Assembly: GCA_009996515.1 (NCBI GenBank)
Contig: JAACZV010000008.1
Location: 1 to 64,000, forward strand
Length of the DNA stretch: 64,000 nt
Direction of reading: 5' to 3'
DNA from: Comamonadaceae bacterium
GTDB taxonomy: Bacteria; Pseudomonadota; Gammaproteobacteria; Burkholderiales; Burkholderiaceae_C
Positions within the stretch are counted from its first letter, which is position 1. Each line of letters starts with the position of its first letter. Made by a program: the position numbers and the translations under genes. Positions 16,579 through 25,413 of this stretch are shown here, in pieces. The notes beneath the pieces are model-generated. The model saw only the letters and a program-made list of their open reading frames with translations, was not told the DNA's origin and did not search any database.

Positions 16579-18255
16579 ATGGCCATGGAGCCGATCTGGC
16601 TGCAGCATTACCCGGCCGCCGTGCCGCGCGACATCGACACGTCGCTCTATCCCAGCCTGGTCGACCTGCTGGACACCTCGTTCAAGAAGAACGCCGCCAA
16701 GCCCGCCTATCTGATGATGGGCAAGCGCATCAGCTTCGCGCAGGTGGACGAGGCCTCGCGCGCCTTCGCGGCCTATCTGCAGGGCCTGGGCCTGGAGAAG
16801 GGCGACCGCGTCGCCGTCATGATGCCCAACCTGTTCCAGTACCCGGTGGTCGTGGCTGCCGTGCTGCGGGCGGGTTATGTGATCGTCAACGTCAACCCGC
16901 TGTACACGCCGCGCGAGCTGGAGCACCAGCTCAAGGACTCGGGCGCCAAGGCCATCGTCATCATCGAGAACTTCGCCTCGGTGCTGCAGCAGGTCATGCG
17001 CAACGTGCCCACCAAGCACGTCATCCTGGCCTCGATGGGCGACATGCTGGGCTTCAAGGGCCTGATCGTCAATTACGTCGTCCGCAAGGTGAAGAAGATG
17101 GTGCCGGCCTTCGAGCTGCCGGGCGCCGTCAAGTTCAACGACGCGCTGTCCAAGGGCCGACGCCTGGCCTTCAAGCCGCCCCGGCTGGGCCCCGACGACA
17201 TCGCCGTGCTGCAGTACACCGGCGGCACCACCGGCGTGTCCAAGGGCGCCGTGCTGCTGCACCGCAACCTGGTCGCCAACGTGCTGCAGAACGAGGCCTG
17301 GTACCAGCCGGCCATCAAGAAGATCCCGGCCGGCGAGCAGGTCGTCACCATCTGCGCGCTGCCGCTGTATCACATCTTCGGCTTCAACGTGAACATGATG
17401 CTGTCCATGCACATGGGCGGCGCCAACGTGCTGATTCCCAACCCGCGCGACCTGGCTGCGGTGTTCAAGGAGCTCAAGGGCCATCGCTTCCACAGCTTCC
17501 CGGCCGTCAACACGCTGTTCCTGGCCATGGCCAACCATCCCGACTTCGGCACGGTGGACTGGAGCCGCCTGGTCATCGCGGTGGGTGGCGGCATGGCCGT
17601 GCAGCAGGCCACGGCCAAGCTGTGGCTGGAGAAGACCGGCTGCCCCATCGTGGAGGGCTACGGCCTGTCCGAGACCTCGCCCACGGCCACCTGCAACCCG
17701 ACCGACAGCACGGCCTACAGCGGCACCATCGGCCTGCCGCTGCCACTGACCGAGCTGCAGCTGATCGACGACGACGGCAACGAGCTGCCCATAGGCCAGG
17801 CCGGCGAGATCGCCATCCGCGGCCCGCAGGTCATGGCCGGCTACTGGCAGCGCCCCGACGAGACGGCCAAGGTCATGACGGCCGACGGCTACTTCCGCAC
17901 CGGCGACATCGGCACCGTCGACGAGCGCGGTTATTTCAGGATCGTCGACCGCAAGAAGGACATGATCCTGGTCAGCGGCTTCAACGTCTACCCCAACGAG
18001 GTCGAGGACGTGCTGACGCAGATGCCCGGCATCCTGGAATGCGCCGCCGTGGGCGTGCCCGACGCCAAGGCCGGCGAGGCCGTGAAGGTGGTCATCGTGA
18101 AGAAAGACCCGAATGTCACGGAAGCCGACGTGCGCGCCTATTGCGAAGCGAATCTGACGGGCTACAAACGTCCCAAGATCATCGAGTTCCGCACCGACCT
18201 GCCCAAGACACCGGTGGGCAAGGTGTTGCGCAGGGAGTTGCGGGACAAGAGCTGA
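16579..18255 (+). CDS. fadD: Long-chain fatty acid CoA ligase
   Basis: This 558-residue protein is close to the 561 residues of E. coli FadD. The start at 16579 follows AAGGAGAC; the upstream in-frame ATG at 16537 lacks a ribosome site. The ANL-superfamily motifs are present: phosphate loop YTGGTTGVSKG (213-223), VEGYGLSETSP, YFRTGDIG, and the C-terminal IVDRKKDMILVSGFNVYPNEVE with catalytic Lys in KTPVGKVLRRELR. It activates fatty acids to acyl-CoA at the inner membrane for beta-oxidation or lipid synthesis. It may feed the WS/DGAT-like enzyme found elsewhere in the window (inference). Confidence 0.92.
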   Translation: MAMEPIWLQHYPAAVPRDIDTSLYPSLVDLLDTSFKKNAAKPAYLMMGKRISFAQVDEASRAFAAYLQGLGLEKGDRVAVMMPNLFQYPVVVAAVLRAGYVIVNVNPLYTPRELEHQLKDSGAKAIVIIENFASVLQQVMRNVPTKHVILASMGDMLGFKGLIVNYVVRKVKKMVPAFELPGAVKFNDALSKGRRLAFKPPRLGPDDIAVLQYTGGTTGVSKGAVLLHRNLVANVLQNEAWYQPAIKKIPAGEQVVTICALPLYHIFGFNVNMMLSMHMGGANVLIPNPRDLAAVFKELKGHRFHSFPAVNTLFLAMANHPDFGTVDWSRLVIAVGGGMAVQQATAKLWLEKTGCPIVEGYGLSETSPTATCNPTDSTAYSGTIGLPLPLTELQLIDDDGNELPIGQAGEIAIRGPQVMAGYWQRPDETAKVMTADGYFRTGDIGTVDERGYFRIVDRKKDMILVSGFNVYPNEVEDVLTQMPGILECAAVGVPDAKAGEAVKVVIVKKDPNVTEADVRAYCEANLTGYKRPKIIEFRTDLPKTPVGKVLRRELRDKS

Positions 18256-18302
18256 AAGCCCATCCCTGATCCGCAGGGCCCTAGCGCCCGAGGCCCGACA
18301 CC

Positions 18303-18773
18303 GTGTTCGACCAGTTGCACGCCAAGACCGATGCCGGCCGCGCCGAGATCCGCGCGCGGGCCCTGCCGCTGTCGCGCACCGCGCGCAATCTGCTGCTGGT
18401 GCTGGACGCCAGCAAGACGGCGGGCGAGTGGCTGCGCCTGGTGGCCGGTGCGACCGAGGCCGACCTCGAGACGCTGCGCCAGCACGGGCTGATCGCGCCG
18501 CAGGGCGCGGCGCCGGCGCCAGCGTCGGCTGCGCCGGTCCGTTTCGACGCCGGCTCGACGATGGCGGACCGCGCCGCCCTCTACACCTATCTGAGCGGCG
18601 AGGCGACCAAGCTGCTGGGGCCGTTCAAGGGCTATGCCTTCGCGCTGGAGGTCGAGCGCGCCGACAGCCTGGCCGCGCTGCAGGCGCTGGCGCTGCAACT
18701 GGTCGAGCGCGTGCACAAGGCCAAGGGCGAGGCCGCCGCGGCGGGCGTGCGCGGCGCGCTGGGCCTGCGCTGA
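18303..18773 (+). CDS. Conserved protein of unknown function (GTG start)
   Basis: This 156-residue protein starts at GTG. The N-terminal 65 residues (TDAGRAEIRARAL, LSRTARNLLLVLD, then a helical LRQHGLIA) resemble a small helical module seen at the N-terminus of many betaproteobacterial unknown proteins, where the pattern is Gly-Arg-x-Glu-Ile, Leu-Ser-x-x-x-Arg, hydrophobic, Asp. An Ala/Pro linker follows, then a helical C-terminal half with YLSGEATKLLGPFKGYAFALEVE. No signal peptide or membrane segment is visible. It lies 47 bases after fadD and upstream of rsmE. Confidence 0.65.
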   Translation: MFDQLHAKTDAGRAEIRARALPLSRTARNLLLVLDASKTAGEWLRLVAGATEADLETLRQHGLIAPQGAAPAPASAAPVRFDAGSTMADRAALYTYLSGEATKLLGPFKGYAFALEVERADSLAALQALALQLVERVHKAKGEAAAAGVRGALGLR

Positions 18774-18813
18774 TCTGGGACACTGGCGGGCCGCCCGCTT
18801 GCCGCTCGCCATC

Positions 18814-19527
18814 TTGCCCCGCTTCTACGTCGATACCCCACTCGCCGCCGGCGAGATGGCCTTGCCCGCGGGTGCCGCCCGCCATGTGCAGGTGCTGCGC
18901 CTGCAGCCCGGCGACACGCTGACGCTGTTCGACGGCAGCGGCCCCGAATGGCGGGCCGTGGTCACGGCCATGGGCCGCAGCGAGGTGAGCGTGAAGCTGC
19001 TCGAGGCCAGCCAGCCGCAGCGCGAGCTGGCGCGCGCCGTGACGCTGGCCGTCGTCATGCCGGCCAACGACCGCATGGACTTCCTCGTCGAGAAGGCCAC
19101 CGAACTGGGCGCCGCCGCCCTCCAGCCGCTGATGAGCGAGCGCTCGGTGCTGCGCCTGAACGGCGAGCGCGCCGACAAGAAGCGCGCGCATTGGCAGGGC
19201 GTGGCCATTGCCGCGGCCGAGCAATGCGGCCGTACGGTGCCGCTGCGCGTCGCGCCGGTGCTGACGCTGGCGCAATGGCTGGCGGCTCTGCCGCCGCCCG
19301 ACGCGGCTGAATGGCGCGGCCTGCTGAGCCCGCGCGCCGCCATGCCGCTGGCGGCCTTGCCGCAGCAGCGCGCGCTCTTCCTCAGCGGCCCCGAGGGCGG
19401 TTTGAGCGATGCCGAGGAGGAGGCGGCGCGCGCGCGCGGCTTCGCGGCCGTCACGCTGGGCCCGCGCGTGCTGCGCGCCGACACGGCGCCGCTGGCCGTG
19501 CTGTCCTGGCTCGCGCTGACCGCATGA
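18814..19527 (+). CDS. rsmE: 16S rRNA (uracil-1498-N3)-methyltransferase RsmE
   Basis: This protein of about 237 residues begins PRFYVD, the conserved RsmE N-terminus (PUA-like domain). No ATG is available there, so a TTG at 18814 is proposed; TTG 18799 is an alternative. The ATG at 18634 would overlap the previous gene by 140 bases. The SPOUT domain shows VMPANDRMDFLVEKATELG, the FLSGPEGGLS knot loop and LGPRVLRADTAPLAVLS, all diagnostic for RsmE. It methylates U1498 of 16S rRNA in the 30S subunit. Its stop overlaps the MFS gene start (ATGA). Confidence 0.92.
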   Translation: MPRFYVDTPLAAGEMALPAGAARHVQVLRLQPGDTLTLFDGSGPEWRAVVTAMGRSEVSVKLLEASQPQRELARAVTLAVVMPANDRMDFLVEKATELGAAALQPLMSERSVLRLNGERADKKRAHWQGVAIAAAEQCGRTVPLRVAPVLTLAQWLAALPPPDAAEWRGLLSPRAAMPLAALPQQRALFLSGPEGGLSDAEEEAARARGFAAVTLGPRVLRADTAPLAVLSWLALTA

Positions 19528-20711
19528 ACCGAAAGCTCGCGCTGCTGGTCCTGGCCCAGGGCCTGTTCCTGACCAACAACATCTGCTTCATGGCCATCAA
19601 CGGCCTGGTGGGCCTGGCGCTGGCGCCGCGGCCGTGGATGGCCACGCTGCCCATCTGCGCCTATGTGGCCGGCGGGGCGCTGATGGCGCGCTGGGTGGGC
19701 CGCCACCAGCTGCGCTTCGGGCGGCGGCGGGCCTTCCAGATCGGCCTGCTGGTGGCCCTGGCCAGCTGCGCGGTCGCGCTGTGGAGCGTGCTGCACCAGC
19801 AGTTCTGGGGCGTCGTCGTCGCGACGCTGATGGCCGGCTACTACAACGCCAACGCCGCCCTGTACCGCTTCGCGGCGACCGAGCTGGTGGCGCCCGAGAA
19901 GCGCGAGTCCGCCATCTCCTGGGTGCTGGCCGGCGGCTGCCTGGGCGCGGTGCTGGGGCCCTGGCTGGCCGGCGCCAGCAAGAACCTGCTGATGGCGCCC
20001 TTTGCGGGGGCCTATCTGCTGCTGATGGGCGTCGCGCTGGTGGGCCTGGTGCTGATCTCGCTGATCGCCTTCCCGCCGCTGGCGCGGCCGGCGCCCGGTG
20101 CCAGCGGCCGCTCCAGCGCGGAGCTGCTGCGACAGCCGGTGTTCCTGGTCGCGCTGGCCGCGAGTGCGCTCGGTTACGGCGTCATGAACCTGCTGATGGC
20201 CGCCACGCCCATCGCGATGGGCCAGTGCGGCCTGCCGTTCGCCGACGCCGGCACGGTGCTGCAATGGCATGTGCTGGGCATGTTCGTGCCCAGCTTCTTC
20301 ACCGGCTCGCTGATCAGGCGGGTGGGCGTGCTGCCCGTGATGGCGGCGGGCGTGGCGCTCAACCTGGGCTGCGTCGTCTTCGCGCTGTCGGGCCAGGACT
20401 TCGACCACTTCTTCGGCGCGCTGCTGCTGCTGGGCGTGGGCTGGAACTTCCTCTACATCGGCGGCACGACGCTGTTCACCCAGGCCTACCGCCCCGAGGA
20501 GAAGACCCGCGCCCAGGGCCTGCTGGACACCGGCGTCTACGCGACGATGACGCTGACCTCGTTCTCCTCCGGCGCCCTCGTCACGACCGGCGGCTGGCAG
20601 TGGATGAACTGGGCCAGCCTGGTGCCCATCGCGCTGTGCGCGGCGGCGCTGGCCGGCCTGGCGCTGCGGCAGCGCCGGCTCAGCGCCGGTCGTGCTGCAG
20701 GTATTCGCTAG
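19524..20711 (+). CDS. MFS transporter
   Basis: This 395-residue polytopic protein has about 12 hydrophobic segments. The loop between helices 2 and 3 (RWVGRHQLRFGRRRAF) resembles the MFS motif A (GxxxDRxGRR). The substrate is not apparent. The YRPEEKTRAQG loop between helices 10 and 11 is characteristic of MFS proteins close to the YfkF/BCR-like group. Start overlap with rsmE makes the two translationally coupled. The 3' end overlaps the convergent gene by 32 bases. Confidence 0.85.
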   Translation: MNRKLALLVLAQGLFLTNNICFMAINGLVGLALAPRPWMATLPICAYVAGGALMARWVGRHQLRFGRRRAFQIGLLVALASCAVALWSVLHQQFWGVVVATLMAGYYNANAALYRFAATELVAPEKRESAISWVLAGGCLGAVLGPWLAGASKNLLMAPFAGAYLLLMGVALVGLVLISLIAFPPLARPAPGASGRSSAELLRQPVFLVALAASALGYGVMNLLMAATPIAMGQCGLPFADAGTVLQWHVLGMFVPSFFTGSLIRRVGVLPVMAAGVALNLGCVVFALSGQDFDHFFGALLLLGVGWNFLYIGGTTLFTQAYRPEEKTRAQGLLDTGVYATMTLTSFSSGALVTTGGWQWMNWASLVPIALCAAALAGLALRQRRLSAGRAAGIR

Positions 20712-21192
20712 CCATCTGCCGGCCGACCAGCTCGGGCTGGAGACGTGGCAGCGCCCGCTGGCCCAGCTCGCGCTGCGTGACGAACAGCGGCGCACCGATG
20801 CGCAGGCCCACGATGGCGCCGCCCTCGCCCAGTGCGGGCAGCAGCGGGTAGACGCGCAGGCGCAGCACCAGCAGGTCCTGCTCGTCGGCGAAGACGGTGG
20901 TCTCGACCAGGGTGGCGCAGCTCAGGCGGTCGGCCTGCTGCAGCAACGCGAGGCCGGCGGCTTCGGGGTCTATCTGCACGCTGGACGCCGTCATCGGCAC
21001 GATGCGCCGGCCTTCGCCCTCGAGCGCCTCGGCCACGGCGGCGTTGAAGCGCTGGTTCAGCCCGTCCCAGTCCGGGCCGCCCTGCTGCGGCGGGTTGCGG
21101 CCCTGGCCGAAGACCAGCGTGCAGGACTGGGCCTGCGCGGCTGCAGCGCCCAGAACGAGCAGCGCCGCGGCGAGGCCCTCACGCAGTCGCAT
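20680..21192 (-). CDS. Periplasmic protein of unknown function
   Basis: This 170-residue protein has a signal peptide (MRLREGLAAALLVLGAAAAQAQ). The mature part has two cysteines (SCTLVFGQG and RLSCATLVE) and an alternating alpha/beta pattern: a helix DWDGLNQRFNAAVAEALEG, then VETTVF, LLVLRLRVYPLLP and a C-terminal QRELGQRALPRLQPE. No family was recognised. It overlaps the rlmL stop by 14 bases on the same strand, so it is expressed with that gene. Confidence 0.7.
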   Translation of the reverse strand: MRLREGLAAALLVLGAAAAQAQSCTLVFGQGRNPPQQGGPDWDGLNQRFNAAVAEALEGEGRRIVPMTASSVQIDPEAAGLALLQQADRLSCATLVETTVFADEQDLLVLRLRVYPLLPALGEGGAIVGLRIGAPLFVTQRELGQRALPRLQPELVGRQMASEYLQHDRR

Positions 21193-22459
21193 CGCCCTCG
21201 CTGACCTTGCGCGCCGAGCCCTTGACGAGGTCGAAGCGGAACAGCCGGCACTCGATGGGGCCGTTCCACATCGGCACGCGGCGCGACTCCTTCAGCCGCA
21301 TCCGGCTGGGCAGCTTCATGTCGGGGCTGAGCATCCAGGCCGTCCAGCCGGCCGGGTTCTCGGTGTACTGGCGTTTCCAGTGCGCGGCCAGGCGGGGGAA
21401 GAAGTCGTCGCCCGCGTCCAGCTCTTCGGAGCCGCGCGCGTCGCGGGACATGGCCGCCTTGCCGCGCACCTCGATGCGCTCGCCATAGGGCGGGTTCATG
21501 ACGATGGCGCCGGGCATGCCCTCGGGCAGGGCCGGGGCCGGGCGCTCCAGCGCGTCGCCGCCGTTGAACTGGATGTATTGCGCCACGCCGGCGCGCTCGG
21601 CATTGCGGCGCGCAAAGTCGACCATGCGGAAGGCCACGTCGCTGGCGTAGATGGGCACGGCCGGCGGGTGGATGCGGGCGCGCGCCGCCTGCGTCATCTC
21701 GCCCCAGGCGGCCTTCATGGCCGGCGTGGCGAAGGGCAGCTGGCGCTCGAACGCGAAGCGGCGCTGCAGGCCCGGCGCGGAGTCGCAGGCGATCAGCGCG
21801 GCCTCGATGGGGATGGTGCCGGAGCCGCAGCAGGGGTCGTGCAGGGCGCCGCCCTGCTCGGCCGTGCCGCGCCAGCCGGCGGCGGCCAGCATCGCGGCGG
21901 CCAGCGTCTCCTTCAGCGGCGCGTCGCCCTTGTCTATGCGCCAGCCGCGCTTGAAGAGCGGCTCGCCGGAGGTGTCCACGTAGATCGCGGCCCGCTCGGG
22001 GCCCACGTGCAGCACCACCGGCAGGTCGGGCCGCTGCGTGTCGACGCTGGGGCGTTCGCCGCTGTGCTCGCGCAGCTGGTCGCAGATCGCGTCCTTGATG
22101 CGCAGCGCGGCGAAGTTCAGGCTCTTCAGCGGCGAGCGCTGGGCCGTCACGTCGATGCGCAGCGTGTGCTTGGGGCTGAGCCAGTCGCGCCAGTCGACGC
22201 GGCGGGCCAGCGCGTAGAGGTCGTCCTCGTGGCGGTAGGGGCCCTCGATGATCTCGATCAGCACGCGCTGGGCCAGCCGGCTCTCGAGGTTGATGCGCAT
22301 GGCGTCCTCGGCCGTGCCCAGCAGGCCGCAGCCGCCGCGCAGGGCTTCCACCTTGCTGCGCACGCCGGGGGGCAGGAAGCGTTTGAGCTCCTCCTCCAGC
22401 AGCGGCTCGACGCCGGCGGGGCAGGGCACGAAGAGGTATATCTTGTTGGGCAGGCTCAC
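21179..22459 (-). CDS. rlmL: 23S rRNA guanine-N2 methyltransferase, THUMP type (RlmL-like)
   Basis: This 426-residue protein starts at GTG 22459. The N-terminal THUMP domain (about 45-150) precedes a class I SAM-dependent methyltransferase with LHDPCCGSGTIPIEAAL (SAM binding) and the catalytic motif VMNPPYGERIEV. A conserved KRGWR segment links the two. It corresponds to the N-terminal half of E. coli RlmKL, without the RlmK half, as in many betaproteobacteria. The expected reaction is m2G2445 of 23S rRNA. Confidence 0.88.
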   Translation of the reverse strand: MSLPNKIYLFVPCPAGVEPLLEEELKRFLPPGVRSKVEALRGGCGLLGTAEDAMRINLESRLAQRVLIEIIEGPYRHEDDLYALARRVDWRDWLSPKHTLRIDVTAQRSPLKSLNFAALRIKDAICDQLREHSGERPSVDTQRPDLPVVLHVGPERAAIYVDTSGEPLFKRGWRIDKGDAPLKETLAAAMLAAAGWRGTAEQGGALHDPCCGSGTIPIEAALIACDSAPGLQRRFAFERQLPFATPAMKAAWGEMTQAARARIHPPAVPIYASDVAFRMVDFARRNAERAGVAQYIQFNGGDALERPAPALPEGMPGAIVMNPPYGERIEVRGKAAMSRDARGSEELDAGDDFFPRLAAHWKRQYTENPAGWTAWMLSPDMKLPSRMRLKESRRVPMWNGPIECRLFRFDLVKGSARKVSEGDATA

Positions 22460-22491
22460 GGCGCGATTGTCGCCGCCTGCCCGATCGGGCG

Positions 22492-22956
22492 TCAGCGCAC
22501 CCGGGTCACGCGGATCTGGAAGCCTATGCCCTCGATCTCGAGGTAGTACGCGCCCAGCATGCCGCGGTGCACGGTGGCCTTGGGGTTGCGCAGCTCGTAG
22601 AAGCCGTCGCTGTCATCGGCGACGCGCCAGACCTGGCCGTTGTCGAGCTCGATGTGGCTGCCCGGCTTCCAGCCGTGGAAGTCGCCGCGGATGCGGGCCT
22701 CGACCCGCTTCAGCTCGGGTTCGGGGGCCGCAGGCTTGAGGGCCTCCTGGCCGAACTTGACCACCGGGTCGGCAGCCGCGGGCGCCGGCGCGCGGCGAGC
22801 GGCCGGCAGCGGCAGCGCGTCGTAGCAGCTCAGCCGGCTGGCGCCGTCCTGCAACTGCCGGCAGGCCTTCACGTCGTCCGCCAGGTCTTGCGCCCGGGAG
22901 GCGGGGCCGCCCAGCAGCAGGGTCAGGAGGGCGGTGGCAACAGGGATCCTCGGCAT
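22492..22956 (-). CDS. Periplasmic protein of unknown function with CRQ...CYD motif
   Basis: This 154-residue protein starts at ATG 22956 after a strong AGGAG ribosome site. It has a signal peptide ending near SRAQ. The mature N-terminus has the ACRQ...SRLSCYD pattern (two Cys about 15 apart) that recurs in many proteobacterial secreted unknown proteins. The C-terminal 75 residues look like a small beta-barrel (ARIRGDFHGWKPGSHIELD, GQVWRV, YLEIEGIGFQIRVTRV). It starts 8 bases after rpoN, so it is probably in the same transcript. Confidence 0.75.
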   Translation of the reverse strand: MPRIPVATALLTLLLGGPASRAQDLADDVKACRQLQDGASRLSCYDALPLPAARRAPAPAAADPVVKFGQEALKPAAPEPELKRVEARIRGDFHGWKPGSHIELDNGQVWRVADDSDGFYELRNPKATVHRGMLGAYYLEIEGIGFQIRVTRVR

Positions 22957-22964
22957 GCGAACTC

Positions 22965-24458
22965 CTAAAGTGCCTTGCGCAGATTGGCCGGCGCGATCTT
23001 CATGGCCTCGCGGTACTTGGCCACCGTGCGGCGCGCGCACTGGATGCCCTGCTCCTCCAGCATGGCCGCCAGCGCGCTGTCCGACAGCGGCTTCTTGACG
23101 TCCTCGGCGGCAACGAACTGCTTGATCAGCGCGCGCACGGCCGTGCTGGAGGCCTCGCCGCCGGCCTCGGTGGACAGGCCGGAGCCGAAGAAATACTTCA
23201 GCTCGAAAGTGCCCCAGGGCGTGGCCATGTACTTGGCCGTCGTCACGCGCGAGATGGTGGACTCGTGCAGGCCCAGCTCGTCGGCGATCTCGCGCAGCAC
23301 CAGCGGCTTCATGGCCAGCTCGCCATGCGTGAAGAAGCCGCGCTGGCGCTCCACGATGGCGGTGCTGACGCGCAGGATGGTGTCGAAGCGCTGCTGGATG
23401 TTCTTGATGAACCAGCGCGCCTCCTGCAGCTGCCCACCCAGCGGCGAGTTGCTGATGCCGCCGCGCGTGGCGCGCAGCGCGTTGGCATAGAGCTCGTTGA
23501 TGCGCAGCTTGGGCGCCACCTCGGGGTTGAGCATGACGCGGAACTCGCGGCCGACCTTGCGCACGATGACGTCGGGCACGACGGCCGCGCTGGCGCCCTG
23601 GGCGAAGCGGCGACCCGGCTTGGGCTCCAGCCGCGTGATCAGCGCCTGGGCCTCGCGCAGCAGCGCCTCGTCGGCGCCGGTCTCCAGCATCAGCCGGCGC
23701 ATGTCGCGCCGGGCCAGCAGTTCGAGATGGCTTTTGCAGATCAGCAGGGCGATGGCCTGGGCCGGGCTGCGCGGCTGTGCGCGCAGCTGCAGCACCAGGC
23801 ATTCCGACAGGTCGCGCGCGGCGATGCCGGCGGGCTCCAGGCTCTGCAGCAGGCGCTGCGCGATGCGCAGCCGGTCCACCAGCTCCTCGCGCTCTTGCTC
23901 GTCCTCGGCCAGGGCCGCGGCGATGTCCTCCAGCGTGTCCTCGAGGTAGCCGTCCTCGTTCAGCGATTCGATGAGGACTTGCACGACGGCGCGGTCCTCG
24001 GCCGACAGGTGGTGGCCGGCCAGCTGCTGGATGAGGTGCTGGGCCAGCGTCAGCTCGGCCGACTCCTGGCTCTCGCGCTCGCCGTCGTCATCGCCGCTGC
24101 CACTGCCGCTGCCGGAGGGCAGCTCGCGGATGCCGTCGAAGTCGTCGCGCTCGGTGCCGTTCTCCCAGTCCTCGCGCTCGGTGCCGCCGAAGTCCTCGGC
24201 GCTCAGCTCGGGCGCCTCGGCCTCGCCGCCGTCGGCGGCCGTGTCGTGGCTGCTGGCCTCGGCCGGCGCGTTCGCGGCCAGCTCGGGCGTGCTGATGCTG
24301 AACTCCTCCTCCGTCTCCAGCAGCGGGTTGCTGGCCAGCATCTGCTCGACCTCCTGATGCAGCTCCAGCGTCGACAGCTGCAGCAGGCGGATGGATTGCT
24401 GCAGCTGGGGCGTCAGCGCCAGGTGCTGACTGAGCCGGACCTGGAGGGTCTGCTTCAT
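22965..24458 (-). CDS. rpoN: RNA polymerase sigma-54 factor
   Basis: This 497-residue protein has the N-terminal activator-interacting region I (MKQTLQVRLSQHLALTPQLQQSIRLLQL-type Gln/Leu-rich helices). An acidic region II (about 60-125) has a run of Ser/Gly/Asp. The core-binding domain follows, then the HTH and the RpoN box ARRTVAKYRE at 475-484. It directs transcription from -24/-12 promoters with enhancer-binding proteins. The typical lptB-rpoN neighbourhood is kept. A hairpin repeat occupies the 166 bases between lptB and this gene. Confidence 0.97.
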   Translation of the reverse strand: MKQTLQVRLSQHLALTPQLQQSIRLLQLSTLELHQEVEQMLASNPLLETEEEFSISTPELAANAPAEASSHDTAADGGEAEAPELSAEDFGGTEREDWENGTERDDFDGIRELPSGSGSGSGDDDGERESQESAELTLAQHLIQQLAGHHLSAEDRAVVQVLIESLNEDGYLEDTLEDIAAALAEDEQEREELVDRLRIAQRLLQSLEPAGIAARDLSECLVLQLRAQPRSPAQAIALLICKSHLELLARRDMRRLMLETGADEALLREAQALITRLEPKPGRRFAQGASAAVVPDVIVRKVGREFRVMLNPEVAPKLRINELYANALRATRGGISNSPLGGQLQEARWFIKNIQQRFDTILRVSTAIVERQRGFFTHGELAMKPLVLREIADELGLHESTISRVTTAKYMATPWGTFELKYFFGSGLSTEAGGEASSTAVRALIKQFVAAEDVKKPLSDSALAAMLEEQGIQCARRTVAKYREAMKIAPANLRKAL

Positions 24459-24505
24459 GGCGCGATGCCGGTGTGCGCCTCTTGCGGGCCGAGCGCAGGG
24501 CCGCT

Positions 24506-24575
24506 CCCAAGCCGGCCCGCCGGGGCGATGTGCTTGCGGCTCGAAGCCGCAAGCATCGCCGCCCCCTCGGGGGGC
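24506..24575. repeat. Structured intergenic repeat, copy B
   Basis: This element lies in the lptB-rpoN gap. A perfect 10-bp stem (24532-24541/24545-24554, loop CGA) is extended after a 2-base bulge by GGCGAT/ATCGCC (24524-24529/24555-24560). A second hairpin of six G:C pairs with a 2-base TC loop follows (GCCCCC/GGGGGC). The flanks are near-identical to the reverse complement of 9161-9232, including a 16-base identical left block, while the inner stem differs in sequence but stays self-complementary. It lies within the presumed lptA-lptB-rpoN transcript. Confidence 0.75.
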
Positions 24576-24624
24576 AGTTCAGGCCGGCCCGCGTTCAGCG
24601 CGGCAAGACTGGACGGGGGCTTCA

Positions 24625-25413
24625 TCACATCCTGAAATGTTCGCCGAGGTAGACCTTGCGCACGTCGGCGTTGGCCACGATCTCGTCGGGCGTGCCCTCG
24701 GCGAGCACGGCACCCTCGCTGATGATGTAGGCGCGGTCGCAGATGCCCAGCGTCTCGCGCACGTTGTGATCCGTGATCAGTACGCCGATGCCGCGCGCCT
24801 TCAGGAAGCCGATGATGCGCTGGATCTCCAGCACCGCGATGGGGTCGACGCCGGCGAAGGGCTCGTCCAGCAGGATGAAGCGCGGCTGCGTGGCCAGCGC
24901 GCGGGCGATCTCGACGCGGCGGCGCTCGCCGCCCGACAGCGCCGGCGCCGGGCTGTCGCGCAGGCCCTCGATGGAGAGGTCGTGCAGCAGGCCGTTCAGC
25001 AGCTCGTCGATGCGCGCCTTGGCCAGCGGCTTGCCGCGCTCGTCCTGCTGCAGTTCCAGCACGGCGCGGATGTTCTGCTCGACGGTGAGCTTGCGGAAGA
25101 TGGAGGCTTCCTGCGGCAGATAGGACAGGCCCAGGCGCGCGCGCGAGTGGATGGGCAGGCGCTGCACCTCGGCACCGTCGATGCGGATGACGCCGGCGTC
25201 CGAACGCACCAGGCCCACGATCATGTAGAAGCTGGTCGTCTTGCCGGCGCCGTTGGGGCCCAGCAGGCCCACCACCTCGCCGCAGTCCACGCGCACATGC
25301 ACGTTCTTGACGACGCGGCGCACGCCATAGGTCTTGGCCAGGCCTTCGGCCTCGAGCCGGCTGCCGCAGGCCGGTGCTGCCCCCGCGGGGCTTGGGGAGG
25401 TGGGCGCCGTCAC
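24625..25413 (-). CDS. lptB: LPS export ABC transporter ATP-binding protein LptB
   Basis: This 262-residue protein starts at GTG 25413, overlapping the lptA stop (GTGA). It has Walker [10 protein letters not shown] (52-60), Q-loop [12 protein letters not shown], signature LSGGE (159-163), Walker B FILLDEP (179-185) with the LptB hallmark FAGVDPI, and the H-loop [10 protein letters not shown]. An N-terminal extension of about 18 Pro/Ala-rich residues is longer than in E. coli LptB (241 residues). It powers LPS extraction by LptFG at the inner membrane. Confidence 0.96.
   Translation of the reverse strand: MTAPTSPSPAGAAPACGSRLEAEGLAKTYGVRRVVKNVHVRVDCGEVVGLLGPNGAGKTTSFYMIVGLVRSDAGVIRIDGAEVQRLPIHSRARLGLSYLPQEASIFRKLTVEQNIRAVLELQQDERGKPLAKARIDELLNGLLHDLSIEGLRDSPAPALSGGERRRVEIARALATQPRFILLDEPFAGVDPIAVLEIQRIIGFLKARGIGVLITDHNVRETLGICDRAYIISEGAVLAEGTPDEIVANADVRKVYLGEHFRM

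Noticed and set aside
18634-18813. Longer N-terminus for rsmE from ATG 18634
   Set aside because: It would overlap the preceding gene by 140 bases and has no RsmE-like sequence; the family start PRFYVD lies at 18817.
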